A stretch of DNA of 64,000 nt from an uncultured Eubacteriales bacterium. Its GTDB lineage: Bacteria > Bacillota > Clostridia > Peptostreptococcales > Anaerovoracaceae. Numbering within the stretch: the first letter of the stretch is position 1; the number at the start of each line of letters is the position of its first letter. Under the pieces are notes generated by a model. That model saw nothing but the letters and a program-made list of their open reading frames with translations, had not been told where the DNA came from and did not search any database. A program made the position numbers and the translations under genes. This document shows, piece after piece, positions 9,090 through 18,552 of this stretch. Location of the stretch: assembly GCA_900315485.1 (NCBI GenBank), contig OMZI01000001.1, positions 1-64,000 on the forward strand. Direction: 5' to 3'.

Positions 9090-9659
9090 ATGAACGATGA
9101 CAGCATCAAAATCATGTCGCTTCTTGATGAGCTCGAGGAACTTATTGCTTCTTCGGGAAAGATGCCATTTTCCGAAAAAGGAATCATAGACCTTGATGTA
9201 GCACAGAAGATCATCGAGGATATGAGACTTAACCTGCCTAGAGATATCCAGCAGGCAAAATGGCTCGGACAGGAGAAAGACAGGATCATCAGCGATGCCA
9301 AGAGAGAGTACAACCGTATGATCAATGAGGCTAAGGATCAGGTGGAGTATCTCGTCAACAACAACAGCATCTACAAGGACGCTCAGAAGAGAGCAGATGC
9401 ACTTCTCAAGGAAGCAGAGAACCACTCCAATTACATGAAGTACAGATCCTATGAATACATTGACCAGCTGCTTTATGATATGCAGAACGATATCGCAGGC
9501 GTCAGTGCTTCGTACATCCAGCCAATGACAGAGTACTTCAACGAGATGCTCAACAACATCAATGCAAGAGTCAACCAGAACCGTCAGGAGATGAAGACAC
9601 TTGCAGAGAGAGTACAGCTCGGTGATGCTGCTGTTCCACCTCAGAATACAGAGGAATAG
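9090..9659 (+). CDS. Coiled-coil protein, ATP synthase B/H-subunit-like
   Basis: A 189 aa, highly charged, almost entirely helical protein with heptad-like spacing (repeats of DAKREYNRMINEAK and KDAQKRADALLKEAE type). There is no TM segment. A protein of this kind commonly follows coaD in Clostridia and is annotated as ATPase-like or V-ATPase subunit H-like by coiled-coil similarity. The true function is unknown; a septum or envelope scaffold related to DivIVA is possible. The start at 9090 follows GGAGGAGG closely and overlaps nothing. It is probably co-transcribed with coaD. Confidence 0.6.
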   Translation: MNDDSIKIMSLLDELEELIASSGKMPFSEKGIIDLDVAQKIIEDMRLNLPRDIQQAKWLGQEKDRIISDAKREYNRMINEAKDQVEYLVNNNSIYKDAQKRADALLKEAENHSNYMKYRSYEYIDQLLYDMQNDIAGVSASYIQPMTEYFNEMLNNINARVNQNRQEMKTLAERVQLGDAAVPPQNTEE

Positions 9660-9700
9660 TCCGGAGCATCAGACTTACGGAACATAAGGAATCAAGACCG

Positions 9701-9734
9701 CGGGGTCTGCAGGTGTCCTGCAGATCCCGTTTTT
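9701..9734 (+). terminator. Terminator of the coaD transcription unit
   Basis: Stem CGGGGTCTGCAGG / CCTGCAGATCCCG (12 of 13 pairs, TGT loop) followed by TTTTT. Confidence 0.9.
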
Positions 9735-9757
9735 CGTAACAGGAAAGGGAATATACT

Positions 9758-11014
9758 GTGAAAGCAGCAGGAATAACAGCTGAATACAATCCTCTTCATA
9801 ACGGGCATGCGTATCATATAGCCAGGGCAAAAGAACTGTCCGGCTGTGATGCGCTGGTTGTCGCAATGAGCGGAGACTTCGTTCAGAGAGGTGCACCGGC
9901 TGTCATGGATAAATGGACCAGGGCGGAACATGCTCTGAGGTGCGGAGCGGATCTCGTGATCGAGATACCTGCACTTTACTGTCTCGGAAATGCAGGTCAG
10001 TATGCGGCTGCAGGGGTCAAGCTCCTCGAAGCTGCAGGTGTGAGCTGCATATCTTTCGGAAGCGAGTCGGGTGATGCTGAGGCCCTTGCAGGTACTGCGA
10101 GATTTATAAAAGAACACCGGGCTGAGATGGATGCTCTTATTTCCGCTTATTCAAAGGAAGGGATGAGCTATCCGGTGGCAAGGGCTAAAGCTTTTGAAGA
10201 ACTTGGCGGAAGTCCGGAGGGACAGGCTGTTCTGAGCAGCCCTAATGACATACTTGCAGCTGAATATATCATGGCCATGGATAAGGCTGTGCCTGTGCCT
10301 GTCAAAAGAGAAGGAGCCGGCTACAATGATACTGCCGGCGGCGGACACAGATTCATGAGCGCAACGGGGATAAGGGATCTTCTGAGCATTGGCGGAAGCC
10401 GGATGCATCGCAGCGGTGCCGAATTTGCAGCGGAGTTCGTTCCGGAATGTGTGACGCGGGATGTGCCGCGAGCAGATGAGCTGTCTGAGAGGGAACAGAG
10501 ACTGTTCGATCTTGTCAGATATGCCGTTCTGACTACACCGGCAGATGTCATAGACGACTGTCCGTCGGGTGGAGAAGGACTCGGCAATCTGCTCCGCGCT
10601 GAGGCCGGGAAGGCCGGTGACCTTGACGATCTCATACTCAGAACCAAGTCAAAGCGATATACATACACAAGGATATCCAGGCTGTGCATGCAGGTGCTGC
10701 TTGGCATACGAAGAGCGGAGTTTGCAGGGGCAGACGGTCCCGGATATATACGGGTGCTTGGGTTCACTGAGACAGGGCGGAAGATCCTGTCCGGACTCAG
10801 GAAAGAAAAGAGTGCAGCAGCACATGCTGACTGTGAAAAGAATGAATGCCTGCTGCCGGTCATTACGAATATAAATAAGGAAAAAGAACTCATCACAGGA
10901 GACGCGGAAGCCCTCCTGAGGCTCGATATACATGCATCTGACATATACAACCTCATCACGGGAGGCTCTGTATCTGACCTGTCTGACCACAGGCAGTCCG
11001 TGCGCATCCTGTGA
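9758..11014 (+). CDS. tmcAL: tRNA(Met) cytidine acetate ligase (YlbM/TmcAL)
   Basis: A 418 aa nucleotidyltransferase-fold enzyme that forms N4-acetylcytidine at the wobble position of elongator tRNA-Met using acetate and ATP. It has the N-terminal GITAEYNPLHNGH motif with the HxGH-like signature and the KWTRAEHAL segment. GTG start with AGGAAAGGGA upstream. It follows coaD and its coiled-coil neighbour, with a terminator between, so it has its own promoter. Length fits the family. Confidence 0.9.
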   Translation: MKAAGITAEYNPLHNGHAYHIARAKELSGCDALVVAMSGDFVQRGAPAVMDKWTRAEHALRCGADLVIEIPALYCLGNAGQYAAAGVKLLEAAGVSCISFGSESGDAEALAGTARFIKEHRAEMDALISAYSKEGMSYPVARAKAFEELGGSPEGQAVLSSPNDILAAEYIMAMDKAVPVPVKREGAGYNDTAGGGHRFMSATGIRDLLSIGGSRMHRSGAEFAAEFVPECVTRDVPRADELSEREQRLFDLVRYAVLTTPADVIDDCPSGGEGLGNLLRAEAGKAGDLDDLILRTKSKRYTYTRISRLCMQVLLGIRRAEFAGADGPGYIRVLGFTETGRKILSGLRKEKSAAAHADCEKNECLLPVITNINKEKELITGDAEALLRLDIHASDIYNLITGGSVSDLSDHRQSVRIL

Positions 11015-11087
11015 GATGTGTTTTACGGCCGCAGGATTATGTGAGCTGTCTATAGCAGCTGCAGGATGTATTAAATTAAAAAATATC

Positions 11088-11116
11088 TTGCAATAGAGCT
11101 GTAAAAGAGTTATTTT
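11088..11116 (+). promoter_or_regulatory. tRNA-Pro promoter
   Basis: TTGCAA and TATTTT separated by 17 bp, 13 bases before the mature tRNA. Confidence 0.5.
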
Positions 11117-11128
11117 ATTAATGCGCGC

Positions 11129-11205
11129 CGGGGTGTGGCTCAGCTTGGTAGAGCGCTTCGTTCGGGACGAAGAGGTCGCGTGTTCAAATCTCGTCACCCC
11201 GACCA
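11129..11205 (+). tRNA. tRNA-Pro (CGG)
   Basis: A 77-nt cloverleaf. The acceptor stem is CGGGGTG / CACCCCG, discriminator A, and the CCA is encoded. The anticodon stem CTTCG/CGAAG closes the loop TTCGGGA, giving anticodon CGG and G37 as usual for proline tRNAs. The T arm contains GTTCAAATC. Confidence 0.95.
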
Positions 11206-11210
11206 TTTAA

Positions 11211-11234
11211 GGGATTGCGGACGCAATCCCTTTT
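11211..11234 (+). terminator. tRNA-Pro terminator
   Basis: Perfect 9-bp stem GGGATTGCG / CGCAATCCC followed by TTTT. Confidence 0.85.
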
Positions 11235-11269
11235 ACTTATGTAAAAGTGCGAAAAACTCTGAAAAGTCG

Positions 11270-11298
11270 TTGACAACAGCATTGCGCATGAATATAAT
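11270..11298 (+). promoter_or_regulatory. rpmF promoter (consensus sigma-A type)
   Basis: Exact TTGACA and TATAAT hexamers separated by 17 bp, upstream of rpmF. Confidence 0.85.
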
Positions 11299-11376
11299 AA
11301 GCGGGTGCGACGGAGATTTTGCGCGCACATATGAACGAGTTTACAATCAGATTTTATATATAAGGAGGTGTCGACA

Positions 11377-11556
11377 GTGGCAGTACCTAAGAGGAAAACA
11401 TCACAGGCTAAGACAAGCGGCAGAAAGGCTGCTAACATGAAGAAGAGCATGACCGGACTTTCGATCTGTCCTCAGTGCCATGAGCCAAAGCTTCCACACA
11501 GAGTATGTCCTAACTGCGGTTACTATGACGGCAAAGACGTTGTAAACGCTGAATAA
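11377..11556 (+). CDS. rpmF: 50S ribosomal protein L32
   Basis: A 59 aa large-subunit protein starting (M)AVPKRKTSQ and ending with a zinc ribbon CPQC...CPNC. GTG start at 11377, 8 bases after AAGGAGG; the in-frame GTG at 11368 overlaps the RBS and is rejected. It has its own consensus promoter and a terminator downstream. The DUF177 (yceD) gene that often precedes rpmF is absent here. Confidence 0.95.
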   Translation: MAVPKRKTSQAKTSGRKAANMKKSMTGLSICPQCHEPKLPHRVCPNCGYYDGKDVVNAE

Positions 11557-11590
11557 TCACGGATACGTATCGGTAATAATCGATGGAAGG

Positions 11591-11622
11591 GTGCAAGTGT
11601 AACAGCTTGCACTATTATTTTG
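11591..11622 (+). terminator. rpmF terminator
   Basis: Stem GTGCAAG / CTTGCAC followed by TATTATTTTG. Confidence 0.7.
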
Positions 11623-11721
11623 TCAAGAAAAGTTCCTAAAACACATCATATTGTAGTATAATAACTTGATTTACTATGCATTATCGCATCATATTGTGGT
11701 TTTGTTCGCAGGAGACGATCA

Positions 11722-14700
11722 ATGGCAGCAAATAATCAGAACAGTAATAATACACAGAAGAAAAGAGGGCCGGGCAGACCGCCGGGGAGCAAGAACAAGT
11801 CCAAGAGCTCATCCGGGAGCAAGTCTTCTCAGAAGCAGGCTGTTTCCGCTGAGGAGGCAAGACTTGAGAAGATAAGGGAGATGCAGGCGCAGTACGACCA
11901 CGAAAGAAGGAACCTGGATGTCATATGGAGTATCACTCTGTTTGCTCTGGGGCTGTTCCTGTTCTTTACGGTTGTAATGGACTCGACCGGAGCGTTCGGA
12001 AGCACGGTGCACGACATCTGTCTCGGACTGTTCGGTTCAATGGCATATGTTCTGCCTTTCTTCATTCTTATATTCGCAGTGCTGCTCCTTGCAAGGAAGA
12101 TGCAGCACGTAGGCGGACGTACGGCCATATTCAGCATACTTATCTTCATAAATATGTGCATGCTGAACTCATACAGGTTCATCGATGAAAGGATGCCTCT
12201 GTTCGGACTGAGCGACATGATCCAGTACTATAACGACGGCGTCAACAAGCTTGGCGGCGGAGTCATCGGAATGGAACTCGGATCCATAGTTGTCAAGCTG
12301 TTCGGAATGCCGGGACTTCTGATCATATCTTCGGCTGTCATCCTTATATCAGTATTCCTCGTTGCAAATACGCCTATCTCAAGATTTTTCGACAATCTGT
12401 TCCTCAAGCATGAGCAGAAGAGGATCATCAAGGAATTCGAAGAGGCGGAAACCGCCAAGGTGCAGATGGCTGTTGCGAGAGCAGCCACTCCAGGCGCTGA
12501 TCCTGAGACCGGGATCGTCAGAAACGGTGCAGAGCCTGAACATAAGGAATCCGCGATCGCCGGCGGTGCAAAATCCCTGTGGAGATCCATCCTGAACGGC
12601 ATAGCAAAGATCGATGATGATCCGGAGAATGTGCCGACTCAGAGAGACCAGTATGCAGCTGCAAGGAAGAACGGCGCTGCCGACAACACTGTGCAGCCTC
12701 TTGATGCGCCTGAACATAAGATCAACAACCTGACCGATGAGAGTCAGATCGAATACACCAGAGTCCTCGGTAAGGATACTATTTTCGACAGACCGGCTGA
12801 CAGGATCGCCGGACCGTCCAACGCAGTACAGAACGAGGGCGACAGGCCGGTCACCGTTGACATGAACTTTGAAGGTGTCGACGAGGGCGATTACGGCTAT
12901 CGCGGAAGGACAGCGCAGACCACTAAGAGCGCACCTGAAAAGCAGAGAGGAATGGGAGCAGCTGAACCTTACAGGGGCAAAGCCGGAAGACAGTACGGCC
13001 TAGGTGATCCGGATGAATTCGGACATTCGGGAGGATACGGTCTTGACGGAAGAAAGAAATCCTCTGCCGGACGCGGCCTTGAAGATGATATCGGTTACGC
13101 CGGCGGAAATGCTGCAGGAGCAGGCGTTGCTTCTATCATGCAGCGCGAGATGAGAGAATTCGGTGTTTCGGGCAGCGGCCTTGACGGAAGCTACGATGCA
13201 GAGAACGCTCACAGAAGGAAGCTTGCGGGCATATCCGCAGGCGAGGTCAAGGGCCTCGGAGAAGAGGAACAGGAAGCGGCAGCCAGCCGCAAGAGAGGAA
13301 AGAAAGGCCTTGAGGAAGAGCCTCAGAGGACTGCTGAAGACGAAGCGCTTGCCGAGAGCTTCAACCAGAACTCCGAAGACACGTCATATGTTTTGCCTTC
13401 ACCGGCACTGCTCAAGAAGCCTGCAGGGAACAAGCAGATGGCATCGGACTATCAGCTTGAGCAGAAGGCTGAGCTGCTTGAGAAGACTCTCAATGACTTC
13501 GGCGTCGATGCCAAGGTGCTGACAGTAACACAGGGTGCATCCGTAACAAGATACGAAGTGCAGCCTGCAACAGGCGTAAAGGTGTCCAGCATCACAAGGC
13601 TGGCAGATGATATCGCGCTCAACCTGAGGGCCAAGAACCTGCGTATAGAGGCGCCTATCCCGGGCAAAGCGGCTGTCGGTATCGAGGTGGAGAACGACAA
13701 GCCGTCACCTGTGCTGGTCAGAGAACTGATCGAGTCGGAGGAATTCGAGAATTCCTCATCCAGGATCACATTCGTTGTCGGAAAGGATATCTCGGGCAAC
13801 AACATAGTCGCGGACCTCAAGGGAATGCCGCACCTTCTGATTGCCGGTGCGACAGGTTCCGGAAAGTCGGTCTGCATCAATACAATAATCACAAGCTTCC
13901 TCTACAAGGCAAAGCCGTCCGAGCTGAAGCTGATCATGATCGACCCTAAGGTCGTCGAGCTTGCCAACTACAACGGCATCCCGCACCTCCTGACTCCGGT
14001 CGTGACTGATGCGAGAAAGGCTTCAAGAGCTCTGGCGATCGCTGTTGAGGAAATGGACAAGAGATATGAGCTCTTCGCCAAGGAGGGCGTCAAGGATCTC
14101 GAGTCATATAACGAGCTGATGAAGGCCAATCATGAATTTGCAAGCTGCAAGCCGCAGGTCGTCATCATCATCGACGAGCTGGCTGACCTCATGATGGCGG
14201 CACCGTCTGAAGTCGAGAACTCGATCTGCAGACTGGCACAGAAGGCAAGAGCTGCAGGAATGCATCTGATCGTTGCGACCCAGAGGCCTTCTGTAGACGT
14301 TGTCACCGGTCTTATCAAGGCCAACATCCCTTCAAGGATCGCGTTCAGCGTCGCTTCACAGGTCGACTCGAGGACCATCCTCGACATGGCTGGCGCTGAG
14401 AAGCTGCTCGGAAAGGGCGACATGCTCTTCTCACCGGTCGGTTCGAGCAAGCCTTACAGAGTACAGGGACCGTACATCTCAGACAGCGAGATCGACAAGG
14501 TCATCAAGTTCGTCAAGAAGGAAGGCGGCGGCCCTGTATATGATGAAGAACTCAAGAATGCCATCGAGAATGCTGACAAGAGAGGTTCTTCAGAGCCGCA
14601 GGATGAGCTGACTGAAGATGCCATCGCGTTCATCCTCAAGTCCAAGCAGGCTTCGGTATCCATGCTGCAGAGAAGATTCCGCATCGGATACAACCGCGCT

Positions 14701-15141
14701 GCAAGGATCATCGATGAGATCGAGGAAAAGGGCATCATCGGACCTTCGGACGGATCAAGACCAAGACAGGTGCTCGTGACTGAAGATGAATACTATAACG
14801 GCAGCTCCAATGCCGCCGCAGCTCAGGAGACGATAGACGAGATCTCGCCTCAGGAGAAGGCTGACCTCGAGGCAAAGGTGAAAGGCAAGCCTCACATGAA
14901 CCTCATGGGATCAAGGCCTGCTGAGCCTCAGGCACCGCAGAGAATGCCTGAGCCTGAACCGGAACCTGAAGACTTCTATGAGTCACGCCGGACTGAGGAG
15001 TATGACAACTTTGAGGATCCGTATGAGGAGCCTGCAGCAGGCAGTGAGACTGTAATGGCGCCGACAGGCAATGATGCAGTTGATTACTTCAACTCGCTGC
15101 CTGAGAGCGTAAGAAAGATGATACTGAATTCAGATGAGTAG
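11722..15141 (+). CDS. ftsK: DNA translocase FtsK/SpoIIIE
   Basis: An 1139 aa membrane-bound ATPase that pumps chromosomal DNA at the division septum. The N-terminus is basic with an AT-hook-like RGPGRPPGSK. Four or so TM helices follow (about residues 68-225), then a long Gly/Glu-rich linker (about 240-570). The motor has Walker A GATGSGKS (about 710-717) and Walker B VIIIDELADLM (about 814-824). A C-terminal winged-helix gamma domain (LTEDAIAFILKSKQ...GYNRAARIIDEIE) would read orienting DNA sequences. A further acidic tail of about 130 residues is unusual in length. rimO overlaps the last codons. Confidence 0.97.
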   Translation: MAANNQNSNNTQKKRGPGRPPGSKNKSKSSSGSKSSQKQAVSAEEARLEKIREMQAQYDHERRNLDVIWSITLFALGLFLFFTVVMDSTGAFGSTVHDICLGLFGSMAYVLPFFILIFAVLLLARKMQHVGGRTAIFSILIFINMCMLNSYRFIDERMPLFGLSDMIQYYNDGVNKLGGGVIGMELGSIVVKLFGMPGLLIISSAVILISVFLVANTPISRFFDNLFLKHEQKRIIKEFEEAETAKVQMAVARAATPGADPETGIVRNGAEPEHKESAIAGGAKSLWRSILNGIAKIDDDPENVPTQRDQYAAARKNGAADNTVQPLDAPEHKINNLTDESQIEYTRVLGKDTIFDRPADRIAGPSNAVQNEGDRPVTVDMNFEGVDEGDYGYRGRTAQTTKSAPEKQRGMGAAEPYRGKAGRQYGLGDPDEFGHSGGYGLDGRKKSSAGRGLEDDIGYAGGNAAGAGVASIMQREMREFGVSGSGLDGSYDAENAHRRKLAGISAGEVKGLGEEEQEAAASRKRGKKGLEEEPQRTAEDEALAESFNQNSEDTSYVLPSPALLKKPAGNKQMASDYQLEQKAELLEKTLNDFGVDAKVLTVTQGASVTRYEVQPATGVKVSSITRLADDIALNLRAKNLRIEAPIPGKAAVGIEVENDKPSPVLVRELIESEEFENSSSRITFVVGKDISGNNIVADLKGMPHLLIAGATGSGKSVCINTIITSFLYKAKPSELKLIMIDPKVVELANYNGIPHLLTPVVTDARKASRALAIAVEEMDKRYELFAKEGVKDLESYNELMKANHEFASCKPQVVIIIDELADLMMAAPSEVENSICRLAQKARAAGMHLIVATQRPSVDVVTGLIKANIPSRIAFSVASQVDSRTILDMAGAEKLLGKGDMLFSPVGSSKPYRVQGPYISDSEIDKVIKFVKKEGGGPVYDEELKNAIENADKRGSSEPQDELTEDAIAFILKSKQASVSMLQRRFRIGYNRAARIIDEIEEKGIIGPSDGSRPRQVLVTEDEYYNGSSNAAAAQETIDEISPQEKADLEAKVKGKPHMNLMGSRPAEPQAPQRMPEPEPEPEDFYESRRTEEYDNFEDPYEEPAAGSETVMAPTGNDAVDYFNSLPESVRKMILNSDE

Positions 15142-16492
15142 AAAGAACGTATATATAGACACGCTTGGATGTGCCAAGAATGAATATGATTCGCAGATGC
15201 TGGCAGCCGCTCTTGTCGAGAGGGGCTGCAGCATCGTGTTTGAGCCGGAGGATGCTGACATCATGATCGTCAACACCTGCGGCTTTATTGAGGATGCCAA
15301 GAAGGAATCCATCGCAAGGATATTCGAGCTGGCTGAGGAGAAGGGCCGCGGGATGAAGCTGGTAGTTACCGGCTGCCTGTCTGAGCGCTATCACTCTGAG
15401 CTGGCTGAGGAGATGCCTGAGGTGGACATGTTCTTCGGCGTCAATGACTATGACAGGCTGCCGGATATCCTTACCGGTGACCGGGAGGAGGCTGCAGATA
15501 AAGCGGCCGCTCCGGAGGTGGCTGCACGCAGCTCTGACATGGTCGGTGATGTGCTTGATGATCTCAGATACAGGAAGAGGGATTTTGACGAGGGTGCCTA
15601 TACGGGCTATCTCAAGATCGCTGAAGGATGCAACAATGCGTGCAGCTTCTGCGCGATCCCATCGATACGCGGGCACTACAGGTCCAAGCGTATCGAGGAC
15701 TGCGTCCGCGAGGCGCAGGACATGGCGGACGCAGGGATCAGGGAACTGATCCTGATCGCTCAGGATACATCCCAGTACGGCCGCGACTTGTATGGAAAGC
15801 TCTGCCTGCCTGAGCTTCTGAAGAAGCTCTGCGCAATAGACGGCATCGAATGGATCAGACTCATGTATGTTTACGATAACGGTATTACCGATGAACTTGT
15901 CGAGACCATCGCAAACGAGCCTAAGATCTGCAAATACATAGACATGCCTATCCAGCACGTATCAGACAACGTGCTTCACCGCATGAGAAGGCAGTCGACC
16001 GGTGCGTCCATCAGGGCAGCTATCACCATGCTCAGAGAGAGGATCCCTGAAGTACACATCAGGACGACACTTCTCGTCGGATTCCCGGGAGAGACAGAAG
16101 AGGACATGGACGAACTCCTCGGTTTCATCGACACAATGAAGATCGACCGCCTCGGAGCTTTTGCATTTTCCGATGAAGAAGGAACTCCATCGTATGAGCT
16201 CGACGGCAAGCTTGACGAAGAGACCAAGCAGGCCAGACGCAACGCTGTCATGGAGCACCAGCTCAGGGTCAGCGAGGAACTCAACGAGAAGAAGATAGGC
16301 AAAGTGTATGAAGTCATCGTCGACGAGATGATCGATGAAGATGTATATTCAGGCAGAACGAGATATGATTCGCCTGAGATCGACTGCAATGTAGCGTTCA
16401 GAAGCACCCGTGACCTGTATCCGGGGGATATCGTGAACGTGCGTATCGACAACGCTTATGAATACGACCTTGAGGGAGAAGAAGTCCTATAG
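15134..16492 (+). CDS. rimO: Ribosomal protein uS12 methylthiotransferase RimO
   Basis: A 452 aa radical SAM enzyme that methylthiolates an aspartate of ribosomal protein S12. It has the N-terminal UPF0004 domain with cysteines in DTLGCAKNE, NTCGF and TGCLSE for the auxiliary Fe-S cluster, the radical-SAM motif CNNACSFC (about residues 170-177) and a C-terminal TRAM domain. The start ATG overlaps the end of ftsK by 8 bases. The order ftsK-rimO-pgsA-cinA-recA is standard in Firmicutes. Confidence 0.96.
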   Translation: MSRKNVYIDTLGCAKNEYDSQMLAAALVERGCSIVFEPEDADIMIVNTCGFIEDAKKESIARIFELAEEKGRGMKLVVTGCLSERYHSELAEEMPEVDMFFGVNDYDRLPDILTGDREEAADKAAAPEVAARSSDMVGDVLDDLRYRKRDFDEGAYTGYLKIAEGCNNACSFCAIPSIRGHYRSKRIEDCVREAQDMADAGIRELILIAQDTSQYGRDLYGKLCLPELLKKLCAIDGIEWIRLMYVYDNGITDELVETIANEPKICKYIDMPIQHVSDNVLHRMRRQSTGASIRAAITMLRERIPEVHIRTTLLVGFPGETEEDMDELLGFIDTMKIDRLGAFAFSDEEGTPSYELDGKLDEETKQARRNAVMEHQLRVSEELNEKKIGKVYEVIVDEMIDEDVYSGRTRYDSPEIDCNVAFRSTRDLYPGDIVNVRIDNAYEYDLEGEEVL

Positions 16493-16495
16493 TTC

Positions 16496-16517
16496 TGATG
16501 TGAACCTTCTGCATCAG
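16496..16517 (+). other. Intergenic hairpin rimO-pgsA
   Basis: Stem CTGATG / CATCAG with an 11-nt loop in the 70-bp gap. There is no T-run, so this is likely a processing or attenuation structure rather than a terminator. Confidence 0.3.
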
Positions 16518-16562
16518 GGGCGTTGATAATAACCATTTCAGAAATAAAAAGGAGTATTAGAG

Positions 16563-17093
16563 ATGAATCTTCCTAACAAACTCACCATCGCGAGAATGAT
16601 CGCTGTACCATTTTTCATCGCTGCTTTCATGCTCGGAATGTATCCTGCGGCACTTGTGATCTTCTGCGCAGCATCCATCACGGACTACTTTGACGGCAAG
16701 ATAGCAAGGTCTCAGAACCTCGTTACCAATTTCGGCAAGATTATGGACCCGCTCGCTGACAAGATCCTGGTATATTCGGCGCTCTGTCTCTTCATAGAGA
16801 CGGATACCATCGAGGCATGGATGCTGATCATCATCCTAGCAAGAGAGTTCATCGTTGCAGGAATGAGGACCGTAGCTGCATCAGAGGGCAGAGTACTTGC
16901 TGCCGGCATGTCGGGCAAAATCAAGACTGTCCTTCAGATGATCTCTGTCATCGTGATGATGGCGGGACTGTGGCTCAGCGATTATCCGGTCATAATGACT
17001 GTCGGATACTACATCTTCATAGCTTCGCTGATCATGACGATCTACTCAGGCTGTGAATATGTGATTCAGAACAAGGACGTTTTCTCGATGTAA
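16563..17093 (+). CDS. pgsA: CDP-diacylglycerol-glycerol-3-phosphate 3-phosphatidyltransferase
   Basis: A 176 aa integral membrane enzyme making phosphatidylglycerol phosphate. It carries the CDP-alcohol phosphotransferase signature D-x2-DG-x2-AR-x8-G-x3-D-x3-D (DYFDGKIARSQNLVTNFGKI, then MDPLADK). Four to six hydrophobic segments are visible. RBS AAAAGGAG precedes ATG. Confidence 0.95.
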   Translation: MNLPNKLTIARMIAVPFFIAAFMLGMYPAALVIFCAASITDYFDGKIARSQNLVTNFGKIMDPLADKILVYSALCLFIETDTIEAWMLIIILAREFIVAGMRTVAASEGRVLAAGMSGKIKTVLQMISVIVMMAGLWLSDYPVIMTVGYYIFIASLIMTIYSGCEYVIQNKDVFSM

Positions 17094-17114
17094 GGTGGGA
17101 AAGGCAGAATATAT

Positions 17115-18347
17115 ATGAAGACTTCCATAATCGCCGTCGGGACGGAGCTCCTTTTCGGTCAGACAGTCAATACCAATGCGACTTATCTTTCGAAGAATCT
17201 CAATCTCATGGGATTCGACGTCATGTACCATTTTGTCGTAGGAGATAACCCTGCAAGGCTCAGAGAGAAGATCGGACAGGCTTATGAGGACACGGACCTC
17301 GTGATACTCACAGGAGGCCTAGGACCTACACAGGATGACCTGACCAAGGAGATGGTCGCAGACTACTTCGGCGCTGAGATGTATTTTGATGAGAGAGCCG
17401 CTGATGAGATCAGGGCGTTCTACGCGAGCCGCGGGGGCAAAATGCCTGAGAACAACCTCAAGCAGGCGTATCTTCCGGAAGGCTGCACACCGCTCTACAA
17501 TGCGTCGGGAACAGCACCCGGTTTTGCCTATGAGAAGAACGGCAAAGTCGTCATGTGCTTCCCTGGACCGCCGCGCGAGCTGAAGTGGCTCTTCGAAAAC
17601 GGCGGACGCCAGTATCTCGAGCAGTTCATGGACAAGAAGATGTACTACAAGGTCATCAGAACTATCGGAAGAGGTGAGTCGGATCTCGAGATGGACCTGA
17701 TGCCTCTGATCGACGGTCAGACCGACCCGACGATCGCGACCTACGCCAAGGAAGGCGAGTGCACGATCAGGATCGCTTCCCAGCGTGACACCATCGAAGA
17801 GGCCAGAGCGGCTGTTGATGAGATGATACTCAAAGTCAACGAGCTGATCGGCGAATACATATACAGCTATGATGATGAAGAGCTTGATGAAGTCGTCGTA
17901 AGACTTCTGAAGGAGAAGCATCTTAAAATAACATCTGCTGAGTCAGCAACAGCGGGACTGTTCGCTTCTTCCATAGCAGAGGTCCCGGGTGCTTCGGAGT
18001 CCCTGAGGTATGCATATGTCACATATAGTAATGAAGCAAAGATCGCACTCGGGGTACCGGCAGAAACGATAGATACATACGGCGTGGTAAGCCCTCAGAC
18101 TGCTGAGGCTATGGCACTGGCCGCAAAGGCTGCATCAGGTGCGGATATGGCTATCTCTGTTACCGGATTTGCCGGACCTGAAGCAGATGAAGGACACGAA
18201 GCAGGCGAGGCGCATATCGGATATGCCTTCGGCGACAAGTCCGGATCGGTGCCGGTCTTCACACACAGAAACTTCAGAAACTGGAACCGCAATTACTTCA
18301 GACTGAGGATGCTGAGAACCGCATATCAGCTGCTGACCGCAGAATAG
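17115..18347 (+). CDS. cinA: CinA family protein (nicotinamide mononucleotide deamidase / MoCF domain)
   Basis: A 410 aa two-domain protein. The N-terminal molybdopterin-binding-like domain shows GTELLFGQTVNTNA and TGGLGPTQDD. The C-terminal CinA deamidase domain begins near residue 270 with TSAESATAGLFAS and includes VTGFAGPEADEG. It is known for pyridine nucleotide recycling and for co-occurrence with competence and recA. It lies directly upstream of recA, but a 205-bp gap containing the recA promoter separates them. Confidence 0.95.
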   Translation: MKTSIIAVGTELLFGQTVNTNATYLSKNLNLMGFDVMYHFVVGDNPARLREKIGQAYEDTDLVILTGGLGPTQDDLTKEMVADYFGAEMYFDERAADEIRAFYASRGGKMPENNLKQAYLPEGCTPLYNASGTAPGFAYEKNGKVVMCFPGPPRELKWLFENGGRQYLEQFMDKKMYYKVIRTIGRGESDLEMDLMPLIDGQTDPTIATYAKEGECTIRIASQRDTIEEARAAVDEMILKVNELIGEYIYSYDDEELDEVVVRLLKEKHLKITSAESATAGLFASSIAEVPGASESLRYAYVTYSNEAKIALGVPAETIDTYGVVSPQTAEAMALAAKAASGADMAISVTGFAGPEADEGHEAGEAHIGYAFGDKSGSVPVFTHRNFRNWNRNYFRLRMLRTAYQLLTAE

Positions 18348-18484
18348 CGCCGGTTTTGCACTGAAATAATACAGGAAAACATCCGGAGGGTGGATCTTCT
18401 GCAGGATATCATGCATCCGCCGTTCGACAGAAATCAGTGAAAACAATATAATTATACTGACCCGGAAAAATAGCATCCCAGGCA

Positions 18485-18538
18485 TTGACAACCGGAAAAA
18501 AGAGCAGTATTATGTATTCGAACACTTGTTCTGAATAC
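18485..18538 (+). promoter_or_regulatory. recA promoter with LexA (Cheo) box
   Basis: TTGACA (18485-18490) and TATTAT (18508-18513) have 17-bp spacing. A LexA-type operator CGAACACTTGTTCT lies at 18519-18532, inside a wider inverted repeat whose outer arms are GTATTC (18514-18519) and GAATAC (18533-18538). It sits at the transcription start, so it would block initiation in the absence of DNA damage. Confidence 0.85.
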
Positions 18539-18552
18539 ATCCAGGAGGAACC